DNA of 5,872 nucleotides from an uncultured Atopobium sp. (lineage in GTDB: Bacteria > Actinomycetota > Coriobacteriia > Coriobacteriales > Atopobiaceae): assembly GCA_938045565.1 (NCBI GenBank), contig CALIAZ010000017.1:1-5872 (forward strand). The letters run 5' to 3'. The position numbers were made by a program, and so were the translations under genes. How positions within the stretch are numbered: the first letter of the stretch is position 1; every line of letters starts with the position of its first letter. Below are positions 1-5,849 of the stretch, piece by piece. The notes below the pieces were generated by a model. It was not told where the DNA came from and made no database searches. It saw nothing but the letters and a program-made list of their open reading frames with translations.

Positions 1-9
1 CATACGCAT

Positions 10-48
10 AAAAAGCCTCCCATTTCTTATGTCCAAGAAATGGGAGGC
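10..48 (-). terminator. Rho-independent terminator, minus strand
   Basis: A perfect 14-bp inverted repeat (arms 15-28 and 35-48, 6-base loop 29-34) is GC-rich at its base. Read on the minus strand it is followed at once by five T (the A run at 10-14). That is the classical intrinsic terminator layout for leftward transcription. It lies only three bases beyond the last in-frame stop (52-54) of the decayed transposase. It may be that element's own terminator, or one kept from an earlier host gene whose body was lost. There is no T run on the plus strand, so it is not bidirectional. Confidence 0.8.
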
Positions 49-337
49 AGTTCAATTATCAAGGGCATCCGCTACAACCTCAACTGTTTTGTCATTGAGT
101 ACAAGAGCAAGCTGGAACTTACAAGGTCTGAGATAAAGGGTGAGAAGACACTTTTTATCACCACGCATATCTACTACAGTATCCATCTCACGGGCACTTT
201 TCTGTACCTCTTCATCAAGGTCTAGAAATGCAATGTAGAGCGCGCTTGTGTCCATGTAAGGTACTTATTGGACTACATATGTATCTGCGTTGCTTATAGG
301 TAACCTGACGCCTTAAGTGAAAGCTGCATATGTCATC

Positions 338-369
338 TTCTCTATAGGTTTCTATTCACCTATAGAGAA
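338..369. repeat. Perfect 11-bp inverted repeat inside the transposase remnant
   Basis: Arms TTCTCTATAGG (338-348) and CCTATAGAGAA (359-369) are exact reverse complements around a 10-base loop. The in-frame TGA of the pseudogene (356-358) lies in the loop. There is no T run on either side, so it is not an intrinsic terminator. It may be a chance hairpin, or a small inverted duplication formed while the element decayed. Confidence 0.55.
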
Positions 370-770
370 TAGAGGGTACAACACTCAGTGCGTACGCACT
401 AGTTATCTGCTCAGGAGAAAGTCCTCTTGATATACCGTCTTTCGTACAGCTCCAGATATATTCAAAGTCCTCACGTGCTGCTATAAGGAGGATATGAGCA
501 TGTTTGTCTGCAATAGATGCTTTGACTCAAGCTGTAGGTGTTTTGGCCAAGGTAGTGAAAATACCTACAGCCATTACAAGCAAAGGGCCATCTGTTGAGC
601 TTTCCACACATCCTCTGGGAGTTCTTCTACTACCTGACCTTTACGTGAGCCTTTAGCGTAAGAGTGGTTTCTCTTTACTTCATCATGTATGCCAGAGCGG
701 AAGTGCTGAAGCGCATCTGCAAGAGAGTGAAGCGAACAGGTAGTCCTCTTGTTCAAACTTTCCTATATTT

Positions 771-896
771 CTTTTCTCTCAACAAGGCTCAATCTTACAT
801 AGTGCTTCTTTTCTTTTCTCTCAACAAGGCTCAATCTTACATAGTGCTTCTTTTCTTTTCTCTCAACAAGGCTCAATCTTACATAGTGCTTCTGTT
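771..896. repeat. Three tandem 42-bp repeats, in frame in the transposase remnant
   Basis: There are three direct copies at 771-812, 813-854 and 855-896. The first two are identical and the third differs at one base (894, G for T). The period is a multiple of three. On the minus strand each copy encodes the same 14 residues of the IS30 N-terminal helix (KKHYVRLSLVERKE), all in one frame that continues into the helix-turn-helix. The array is therefore an internal triplication of transposase coding sequence rather than an independent repeat locus. The near-perfect identity suggests a recent expansion, later than most of the gene's decay. Confidence 0.9.
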
Positions 897-1100
897 TTGT
901 GCGTCTGTTCTTGTATATCTTTCTAACTCCTTACAAGTTCTAAAAGGCGCCTATTTACCTCTTAGAGTTCATTCTCAGAGCTAGTCGAACATTTTCTGCT
1001 GAGCTTGGAATTTCCCATTATGTGTTCGGATGAAGGTGAAAATTGAGTAATAATACCGTTTAAAGGGACATTTCGATCATTTACGGAGAAGATAAGAAGT

Positions 1101-1128
1101 TTTACAAAAAAAGAGATATTATTGATAT
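1101..1128 (+). promoter_or_regulatory. Weak candidate promoter for the secreted peptidase gene
   Basis: A -35-like TTTACA (1101-1106) lies 16 bases before a poor -10-like TGATAT (1123-1128). An alternative -10, TATTAT (1117-1122), matches better but has no properly spaced -35. An imperfect dyad GAGATAT-TATTG-ATATGTC (1113-1131) overlaps the -10 region and could be a regulator site. The rest of the gap between 931 and 1168 shows no gene and no clear signal. Confidence 0.3.
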
Positions 1129-1157
1129 GTCTTTCCTTTTGTAATTTTTATGGTTAT

Positions 1158-1163
1158 GGGAGG
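1158..1163 (+). promoter_or_regulatory. Ribosome binding site for the gene at 1169
   Basis: GGGAGG lies five bases upstream of the ATG at 1169. It fixes this start, which is also followed at once by a typical signal peptide. Confidence 0.75.
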
Positions 1164-1168
1164 TTGGG

Positions 1169-3268
1169 ATGTTTAAGAAATTTGCCAAGTTTTTGGTGTT
1201 ATTTGCTTCAATTCTTTTAACTTTGATTATCACACAAAATGTAAGTAACATTTACGCGAGCGAATTGCATCCCAAAGCAAATGGAGAAACAATAGAGCAT
1301 CTATCACAGGCTTTTTCTATGATTGATGAAGAGGGAAAGAGATTTTTATTTCCCGATGAGGACGCGAATACCATTAATTCAAGTAACGTTCAAGTTGGTA
1401 GAGGTATTAAAACATATTACCTTCAGAATGAACATCTTGAAGATTCAGGAATAATGCAATATCCGCTTTATAACAGTAGGCATGTTTTCGCTCTTTATAC
1501 CGAACGATATGATGAAAACGGAGTTAACCGTCCTGTTTCTTTAGGATCAATTAAGAATGAAATATATTACGGCGAAGACATTGATTATTCCGATGTAACC
1601 ATTGTTGCCGAGGGTAATAATGTGTACGTTGTTTCTTCATCCTTTATATGGCATTACGAAGATTCAACTTTTGTATCAAAGACATCTAGAGACGAACTTA
1701 AAGATAACAAAGAACAACAGATTGATGCCTTAATCAAACAGATAGATGAGTCCGATACCGATCAAGTGCTTTTAGCTCCTGTTCAAAACAATCAGCTTCA
1801 GGAAGTTCGAGAGGATTTTGTTACAAAACAACTAGGTGTTTTAGTTGTTCCACAACATCAATCGCCAACATGCTGGGCTGCAGCTGTTTGTGCAGTTGGA
1901 AATTATATGACCGGTCTATCAAATTGGACACCAGATGCAATTTCTATGCAGGTTAAAGGAAAAATTACAGGAGGAGAACCAGAGGATTATATTAAAGGGC
2001 TTTTGTTATTTGAATATTCTGAATCTAAACGAAAAGTTGCTTCATCTTTGCTTGAATATCCTCTTAATGACACAGAAATCATGAACTGGATCGACCATGA
2101 CACTCCCTTTATTTTAAGCTTAAAGACTTATCTAAAACCAAATAGCTATCTTGATCAATCAGGACATGCTTTAGCAGCTTGTGGATATACTTCAAGTGTA
2201 TTTGTAAGTACTCTGTACGTACAAGATTCAGCTACTGCGACTCGTCAAGCCTTGTTTAAAGGTAGTAGTGGCACTTTTGAGTATACCCTGAATGGAAAAG
2301 TTTTTGTGTGGTATAAGACAATTGTGTTAACAGGATGGCAAAAGCCTAACAATGGTAATGAATGGGTTTACTTTAATGCGAACGGTACTTATAAAACTGG
2401 TTGGCTTGATGAACTTCATAACTATTATCTTGATTTTGATGGTCATCCTAAACGTGGCTGGTTTAAAGAGAATGGAAAATGGTATCTAACTGATTCGGAA
2501 GGTGCAGTACAAAAAGGCTGGGCAAAGCAAGACGGCTCATGGTACTACTTCTCTGGATCAGGGGAGATGCAAACAGGCTGGGTTTATGTTGATGGGTATT
2601 GGTATTATCTTGATGACTCCGGTAGACTTCTCTATTCTCAATGGCTCTTAGAGAGTGGTCGTTATTACTATTTAGATAGCGATGGAAAGATGCTCACCGG
2701 ATGGTTTAAGTATCAAGGTTATTACTATTACCTTGATTCAAATGGAGTTATGCAAACAGGTTGGTTGAACGATGGAGGAAATTGGTACTACTTAAACTCT
2801 AATGGATCAATGAGAACGGGATGGCTTGTAAAAGACGGCAGTTATTATTACCTTGACAGTAACGGAAGAATGATAACAGGATGGTATCGCATTTCAGGAG
2901 ACTGGTATTTCTTTAACTCCGATGGATCAATGGCTACCGGTTGGCTGGAGCGGGGAGGCTCTTGGTATTACTTAAGCTCAAGCGGAATAATGCAAACAGG
3001 ATGGCTCAATAGTTCCGGTCATACCTTCTACCTTAACCAAGATGGTTCAATGCGTACTGGCTGGCTCTCTTACGGAGGCAGCAGCTACTATCTACGCTAT
3101 GACAATAATCAGCCTGTTTCAGGAGGTCCTACCGGCTCTATGATTTACTCGCAAAAAGCTCGCATTGGTGGTGTTACCTACGAATTTAATGCAAGGGGTG
3201 AAGCGCATAAAGCACTACCAGGAAACATTGTTCCTAAAGCATATAAGCCACTAGTTGAGGCTGCGTGA
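1169..3268 (+). CDS. Secreted papain-like cysteine peptidase with C-terminal cell-wall-binding repeats
   Basis: This is a 699-residue exported protein. Residues 1-30 are a signal peptide (Lys-rich start, hydrophobic core 8-22, probable cleavage after Ala30 in NIYA). Residues 31 to about 210 match nothing I recognise and may be a propeptide or adaptor. Residues about 220-385 look like a papain-fold peptidase. PQHQSPTCWAAA gives Gln229 (oxyanion hole, six residues before the nucleophile as in papain) and Cys235. SGHALAACGY gives His333 and YVQDSA gives Asp353, completing a Cys-His-Asp set like the C70/C39-type bacterial enzymes. Residues about 388-680 are about 13 GW-type repeats of about 20 residues, as in choline-binding and glucan-binding proteins, which would hold the enzyme on the cell wall or a surface glycan. 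The substrate is unknown; a host protein, a rival's protein or a self surface protein are all possible. The gene is AT-rich relative to the operon at 4263-5404. Its TGA overlaps the next start codon. Activity is inferred from residues only. Confidence 0.85.
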   Translation: MFKKFAKFLVLFASILLTLIITQNVSNIYASELHPKANGETIEHLSQAFSMIDEEGKRFLFPDEDANTINSSNVQVGRGIKTYYLQNEHLEDSGIMQYPLYNSRHVFALYTERYDENGVNRPVSLGSIKNEIYYGEDIDYSDVTIVAEGNNVYVVSSSFIWHYEDSTFVSKTSRDELKDNKEQQIDALIKQIDESDTDQVLLAPVQNNQLQEVREDFVTKQLGVLVVPQHQSPTCWAAAVCAVGNYMTGLSNWTPDAISMQVKGKITGGEPEDYIKGLLLFEYSESKRKVASSLLEYPLNDTEIMNWIDHDTPFILSLKTYLKPNSYLDQSGHALAACGYTSSVFVSTLYVQDSATATRQALFKGSSGTFEYTLNGKVFVWYKTIVLTGWQKPNNGNEWVYFNANGTYKTGWLDELHNYYLDFDGHPKRGWFKENGKWYLTDSEGAVQKGWAKQDGSWYYFSGSGEMQTGWVYVDGYWYYLDDSGRLLYSQWLLESGRYYYLDSDGKMLTGWFKYQGYYYYLDSNGVMQTGWLNDGGNWYYLNSNGSMRTGWLVKDGSYYYLDSNGRMITGWYRISGDWYFFNSDGSMATGWLERGGSWYYLSSSGIMQTGWLNSSGHTFYLNQDGSMRTGWLSYGGSSYYLRYDNNQPVSGGPTGSMIYSQKARIGGVTYEFNARGEAHKALPGNIVPKAYKPLVEAA
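2330..3199 (+). repeat. About 13 tandem cell-wall-binding repeats (coding)
   Basis: This stretch encodes repeated units of about 20 residues with the pattern TGW-x(5-6)-G-x-WYYL-D/N-S-x-G-x-M, residues 388 to about 680 of the peptidase. Units are mostly 60 bp. Several junctions share near-identical DNA reading ATGCAAACAGG followed by Trp (near 2568, 2748 and 2987). Unit 6 starts SQW instead of TGW, and unit 2 lacks the WYY core. The last unit is irregular and longer, ending near FNARGEAH. Such DNA can gain or lose units by recombination, so strains may differ in number. Confidence 0.85.
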
Positions 3269-3909
3269 TGACTATGAACAAGAAACATAAATGGCTGCCT
3301 CTAAAGATTATCTCTATAGTTCTGTTTCTTATGGCCACTGTTTTCCTCTTGTGGAATGCATTTGCTACGCCCTACCCATGGGCAATTGACTCACTTCAGC
3401 AAAAAGCGGTAGAGCGGGCCACACAAGAAGCTATCAATACCGCCAGGCAAGAAGGAGACGGCGGAAAGCCTTACCTCAAAGACATCGACTATATGAAGCT
3501 CACGCTTGGCAGTTGCTATATAGGAGTAAAACCAGAAACCCGGAACAACCTTATTTGGGAGATTCGATATAGAGATAAACCTGTGGGATATGTCATGCAA
3601 GAGCTCGGAACTTTAAGGTTCTCCGCTCTTGCCGGCAATTACGAGTCCTTCAAACTCGTGGATTTGGAGGAAATTTCTCTTGACGACTACAAGGAAGTAA
3701 GAGACGGCTCTGTAGAACTTGGACCTTTTGAATGGAAACTTCCCTTCGGTTGGGTAACGGTTGATGGACACAAAGCGTACCGACAAATCAACGGCTACCT
3801 TTTTTCACATGGGCTAGCAATAGTTGATGACTACTATTATGAGTTCGATGAGAATGGATATCTCATAAAATCGATAGGTCCGGCACTGGATTCAGAAACC
3901 GAAAATTAA
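3268..3909 (+). CDS. Membrane-anchored extracytoplasmic protein of unknown function, coupled to the peptidase
   Basis: This 213-residue protein has a short basic N-terminus (NKKHKW), one membrane segment at about residues 12-33, and a soluble domain of about 180 residues predicted outside the cell. I do not recognise the family. The outer domain begins with a helix (AVERATQEAINTARQEGD) followed by predicted strands (YMKLTLGSCYIGV, LIWEIRYR, VGYVM). That order loosely resembles PepSY-type domains, which are often linked to peptidase control, but this is a weak inference. Near the end, YYYEFDENGYLIKS resembles a single wall-binding repeat. The ATG at 3268 is chosen because GAGG (3257-3260) lies seven bases upstream and the codon shares its A with the upstream TGA. 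GTG at 3265 and ATG at 3274 are alternatives. The one-base overlap implies translational coupling with the peptidase, so inhibitor, chaperone or membrane partner are the natural hypotheses. A diverged broken copy follows at 3986-4213. Confidence 0.8.
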   Translation: MTMNKKHKWLPLKIISIVLFLMATVFLLWNAFATPYPWAIDSLQQKAVERATQEAINTARQEGDGGKPYLKDIDYMKLTLGSCYIGVKPETRNNLIWEIRYRDKPVGYVMQELGTLRFSALAGNYESFKLVDLEEISLDDYKEVRDGSVELGPFEWKLPFGWVTVDGHKAYRQINGYLFSHGLAIVDDYYYEFDENGYLIKSIGPALDSETEN

Positions 3910-3985
3910 GTGATCCCGCAACAGTTCTATATGTTGTTTACGATCATTCCGGAAATGTAACTGAACTCGCCGAAAAAAGAAGGAG

Positions 3986-4213
3986 GCCATCAATACTGCC
4001 CGTCAGGAAGGAGATGCGGGAAAGCCATACCTGAAAGACATCGACTATACAGAACTTACCCTTGGTGGTTGTTATGTAGGGACGAATTTTAATACATAAA
4101 TTCCGTATGGAAAAATAATGCCAATTGCCAGTCAAGCTTGCGTGTTTGATGACAGCGGATATCTTGTAAGAGAAGGGCCGTTGGAGGATTCTCCATCAGT
4201 TTCGGATACGTAA
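3986..4213 (+). pseudogene. Collapsed paralogue of the membrane protein at 3268-3909
   Basis: Two blocks in one frame match the neighbouring gene. Residues AINTARQEGDAGKPYLKDID and the following YTELTLGGCYVG match its residues 55-86. After a stop (TAA 4097-4099), VFDDSGYLVREGP with its acidic tail to the TAA at 4211-4213 matches its C-terminus (EFDENGYLIKSIGP). The central part, about 100 residues in the intact copy, is missing, as are the membrane segment and a start codon. At DNA level the first block is similar but clearly diverged, so this is an old duplication or a separately acquired relative rather than a fresh copy. Upstream, 3912 to about 3975 in another frame reads VLYVVYDHSGNVTELAEK, which may be a further frameshifted scrap. 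Residual expression from the upstream operon cannot be excluded but no functional product is expected. Confidence 0.75.
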
Positions 4214-4222
4214 CGTAGGATC

Positions 4223-4242
4223 CGGATACCTGCGGGTATCTG
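4223..4242. terminator. Weak hairpin between convergent genes
   Basis: GATACC (4225-4230) and GGTATC (4235-4240) form a perfect 6-bp stem around TGCG, extendable by one GU and one CG pair. It sits between the rightward peptidase operon and the leftward PadR/DUF1700 operon, where a two-way terminator would be expected. No T run follows on either strand, so the call is weak. Confidence 0.25.
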
Positions 4243-4262
4243 TGTGGGTTGCGTCAATTGAG

Positions 4263-5093
4263 TTACATAAACGCAATAGTATGCGGACTCATATAAAGCG
4301 AGCAAGAAGAAATTTGTAGTGCAGGAAGCTCAGGTAAACCTGCAAGGTTGCATCCTGACCCCACATACGCAACAAGAATCAATACAAGGCCAATTGCGAT
4401 AAAAATACCACCGAACAGCGAGAGCAGTCTTTTCGAATGTCCTTCTGACCATGACGTTGTATTTGTTCGCTCCGTGGAGGCTGTGGTCTTCTCGGCAGGA
4501 ACTTGTGCAAAGAAATGAGCAATCCACTTTGCATAGTCTCGTGCGCCTTGCACGAGAGAATGCATTATGCGAGCTACTATCGGTATTACTAGTATGGAAA
4601 CACCTCCTATGAGTAGAAACACACCGGCAGAAAGCGCGCCGGAAAGGAACATGTCGTGCAGAAATCCCACTACAAGTGCCGGGATGCTCATTACTCCGCA
4701 GAAAAGACCACAGGCAACTGCAAAGCATAATGAAATAACAAGTGCCCAAATTACAAAATAAATGCTCAATGCCGTAAGTGCGAGGGCAAACGTAAGGGGT
4801 ATCCAGACAATAGCGCCTATGACGAGAAGTACGATAGTTATGGACATAAGTACCGAATCAGAGCGGATACGCTGAGTTGCGCGTAGAAACGCAGGCATAC
4901 TCTCCAGTGCTGATTGAACCGCATCATCAATGCTTCCCATGGCTGCTACGGCTTTTTCCTCGGACATACCGTCTTCCATACGGTCGTGTATTGCCTCGTC
5001 GTAATAGGCAAGAGCATCATCAATGCTGTTTTTGGGAACATGCTTTTTCTTAAGGTTTGCGCGAAGTTCGGCAAGAAACTCATCCTTTTTCAT
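4263..5093 (-). CDS. DUF1700/HAAS-domain integral membrane protein
   Basis: This 276-residue membrane protein is of the type routinely encoded next to PadR regulators. Residues 1 to about 65 form the cytoplasmic HAAS/DUF1700 helical domain: KKDEFLAELRANL, then ALAYYDEAIHDRMEDGMSEE and AVAAMGS, close to the family pattern. Hydrophobic spans follow at about 80-100, 102-122, 125-145 and 152-177. A hydrophilic Ser/Thr-rich loop (about 197-222) precedes a last span at about 224-244. The C-terminal tail after the last span is short and contains two Cys (248, 264). Homologues are thought to act in signalling or envelope homeostasis, but the biochemical role is not established. ATG at 5093 overlaps the regulator's stop by four bases, and AAGGAG (GGAG at 5101-5104) lies seven bases upstream, so the pair is one operon under the PadR promoter. 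There is no DUF4097 or other partner downstream in the window. Confidence 0.85.
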   Translation of the reverse strand: MKKDEFLAELRANLKKKHVPKNSIDDALAYYDEAIHDRMEDGMSEEKAVAAMGSIDDAVQSALESMPAFLRATQRIRSDSVLMSITIVLLVIGAIVWIPLTFALALTALSIYFVIWALVISLCFAVACGLFCGVMSIPALVVGFLHDMFLSGALSAGVFLLIGGVSILVIPIVARIMHSLVQGARDYAKWIAHFFAQVPAEKTTASTERTNTTSWSEGHSKRLLSLFGGIFIAIGLVLILVAYVGSGCNLAGLPELPALQISSCSLYMSPHTIAFM

Positions 5094-5404
5094 GACGATG
5101 CTCCTTCTTTAATGTAGGAGAGAATGTCTGTAATGGAGGCCTCATCAGCGATAAATCGTGAGAGCTCTAAGTGTCCCGCGTCAGTAATCAAATAATATTT
5201 GCGGAGACGACCGTTGTGCTCACGTGTGTATTCGGAAAGGAAATGTTGCTTAGCAAGACGTTTCAAAATGGGATAGAGCGTTGACTCGGAGAGCTCAAGC
5301 GATGCAGGGGCATCCCGGATGATTTGATACCCGTAGGAATCTTTGCGGGCTATGGCTGCGAGGACGCAGATATCAAGAAATCCACGCTTCAGCTGTGCAT
5401 CCAC
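5090..5404 (-). CDS. PadR-family transcriptional repressor
   Basis: This 104-residue winged-helix DNA-binding protein is of the short PadR subfamily. Visible landmarks are the opening QLKRGFLDICVLAAI, DSYGYQI (the conserved YGY), the recognition region ESTLYPILKRLAKQ (TLYPIL hallmark), and the wing GRLRKYYLITDAGHLEL. The C-terminal dimerisation helix is brief, usual for this subfamily. The start is GTG at 5404, supported by AGGAG seven bases upstream on the minus strand. It overlaps the DUF1700 gene by four bases. The promoter at 5438-5466 carries two palindromes on its core elements, so it most likely represses its own operon. Small-molecule ligands or envelope stress typically relieve PadR repression, but the signal here is unknown. 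Confidence 0.92.
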   Translation of the reverse strand: MDAQLKRGFLDICVLAAIARKDSYGYQIIRDAPASLELSESTLYPILKRLAKQHFLSEYTREHNGRLRKYYLITDAGHLELSRFIADEASITDILSYIKEGASS

Positions 5405-5419
5405 AATACGTCTCCTTCA

Positions 5420-5444
5420 ATATACTATGTGATACATAGTATAT
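5420..5444. promoter_or_regulatory. Probable PadR operator 1 (over the -10 box)
   Basis: A perfect palindrome has 10-base arms ATATACTATG (5420-5429) and CATAGTATAT (5435-5444) around TGATA. It spans the -10 box of the regulator's own promoter, so a dimer bound here would block RNA polymerase. It contains the ATGT/ACAT-type half-site sequence often seen at PadR targets. Confidence 0.7.
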
Positions 5445-5466
5445 ATTACTCAGGCATACTATGCAA
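5438..5466 (-). promoter_or_regulatory. Promoter of the PadR/DUF1700 operon
   Basis: On the minus strand the -10 TATACT (5438-5443) matches the consensus at five of six positions. The -35 TTGCAT (5461-5466) matches less well but is separated by exactly 17 bases. The -10 box lies about 33 bases before the GTG start. Both boxes sit inside the palindromes described separately. Confidence 0.6.
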
Positions 5467-5477
5467 TACACAGTATG
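5455..5477. promoter_or_regulatory. Probable PadR operator 2 (over the -35 box)
   Basis: CATACTATG (5455-5463) and CACAGTATG (5469-5477) form a palindrome with one mismatch and the same 5-base spacer as operator 1. The centres are 34 bases apart, close to three helical turns, so two dimers could sit on the same face of the DNA. The site covers the -35 box. Confidence 0.65.
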
Positions 5478-5495
5478 AAAAAATACAGTATGAAC

Positions 5496-5522
5496 TTGCC
5501 ATCTTTGTAGGTGTTGTAATAT
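5496..5522 (+). promoter_or_regulatory. Weak candidate promoter for the rightward gene
   Basis: TTGCCA (5496-5501, five of six matches to the -35 consensus) and TAATAT (5517-5522, four of six) are separated by 15 bases, which is short. It would drive the gene starting near 5594 and lies just beside a further CAGTATG half-site (5486-5492), so it could share control with the PadR promoter. Confidence 0.3.
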
Positions 5523-5593
5523 TTCTATAGCGCTATGTGTGTGAAAATAGTATGTATGAAAGACGGTCCGGTGGCGGACAAAGGAGACATGAG

Positions 5594-5849
5594 TTGAACT
5601 TCCGTGAAGACGATGCCGATACACAGAACAACACCGACGTGCAAAAAAGCAATGGACTCGCTTGATCACGATTTGCTGACAGGCGAGACGCTGGACGTTG
5701 GAGATAAAGTTACGCGTCGGCTCTCACAGGAGCAAGCCACCCTGCCTCATCCCGCTGCAAAATCGTCAGGCCCCATACAGAGCAAGCAAGAAATCGCAGC
5801 AGAAGCGGTTAAGAAAATGAACTGCGTCCCAAAACTTGGACGAATTTAA
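5594..5849 (+). pseudogene. Short unrecognised gene, apparently frameshifted at a run of A
   Basis: AAAGGAG (5580-5586) lies seven bases before TTG at 5594, which opens the hydrophilic sequence MNFREDDADTQNNTDVQK. That frame stops at 5663-5665. The next frame is open from GTG 5604 to TAA 5847-5849 and gives 81 residues, including DHDLLTGETLDVGDKVTRRL and KQEIAAEAVKKM. Its own start codons (GTG 5604, ATG 5613) have no good ribosome binding site, and its first residues look unlike the rest. Removing one A from the run of six A (5643-5648) would join the two halves into a single product of about 84 residues. Near the end another frame reads SQNLDEFNKELGL to TAA 5866-5868, so a second shift is possible. 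No signal peptide, membrane span or known domain is visible. Alternatives are an intact 81- or 78-residue protein from 5604 or 5613, or no gene at all. Confidence 0.4.

Larger units (their letters stand above)
52..930 (-). pseudogene. IS30-family transposase, decayed and truncated
   Basis: This is a remnant of a DDE transposase that would bind insertion-sequence ends and move the element. Reading leftward in pieces, the N-terminal part contains KHYVRLSLVERKE (an IS30-type first helix) and SLADALQHFRSGIHDEVKRN (helix-turn-helix). The middle contains GLSPEQITSAYALS and, after a stop in the usual YRWI motif, LRRQVTYKQRR. The last part contains EEVQKSAREMDTVV (first catalytic Asp; the family usually has WEMD) and KCLLTLYLRPCKFQLAL. 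Damage seen: stops at 763-765 (TAG), 527-529 (TGA) and 356-358 (TGA, replacing Trp), and frame changes near 575-600 and near 235-250. The protein ends at 52-54, before the second Asp and the Glu of the DDE triad. No convincing start codon is visible, so the right boundary (in-frame stop at 931-933) is approximate. The family assignment is from recognised motifs, not a database search. Confidence 0.75.

Noticed and set aside
40..225. Plus-strand 61-residue open frame
   Set aside because: It starts within the terminator hairpin and is antisense to the recognisable transposase segment.
387..400. Perfect 14-bp palindrome AGTGCGTACGCACT
   Set aside because: It lies inside the transposase remnant, codes for SAYAL in a conserved motif context, and one such palindrome is not surprising in a window of this length.
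771..896. Possible CRISPR-like array
   Set aside because: The copies are directly adjacent with no spacers, and the unit is transposase coding sequence.
664..984. Plus-strand open frame with a threefold repeated 14-residue hydrophobic motif
   Set aside because: It is the antisense of the transposase remnant. The minus strand over the same bases gives IS30 helix-turn-helix motifs, and the repetition comes from the 42-bp DNA triplication.
3265..3267. GTG as start of the membrane protein
   Set aside because: The ATG at 3268 has better spacing from GAGG and the usual stop/start overlap; GTG at 3265 would leave only four bases of spacing.
3391..4135. Two minus-strand open frames (3391-3600 and 3944-4135) similar to each other
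   Set aside because: Their similarity only mirrors the duplication of the plus-strand membrane-protein gene; they have no start context and would be antisense to it.
4330..4749. Minus-strand 139-residue Cys/Arg-rich open frame
   Set aside because: It is an out-of-frame shadow of the DUF1700 gene, which has clear domain motifs and membrane spans.
5373..5669. Minus-strand 98-residue open frame rich in His, Tyr and Cys
   Set aside because: It runs through the PadR operators and promoter and overlaps the PadR start in another frame; there is no recognisable feature.
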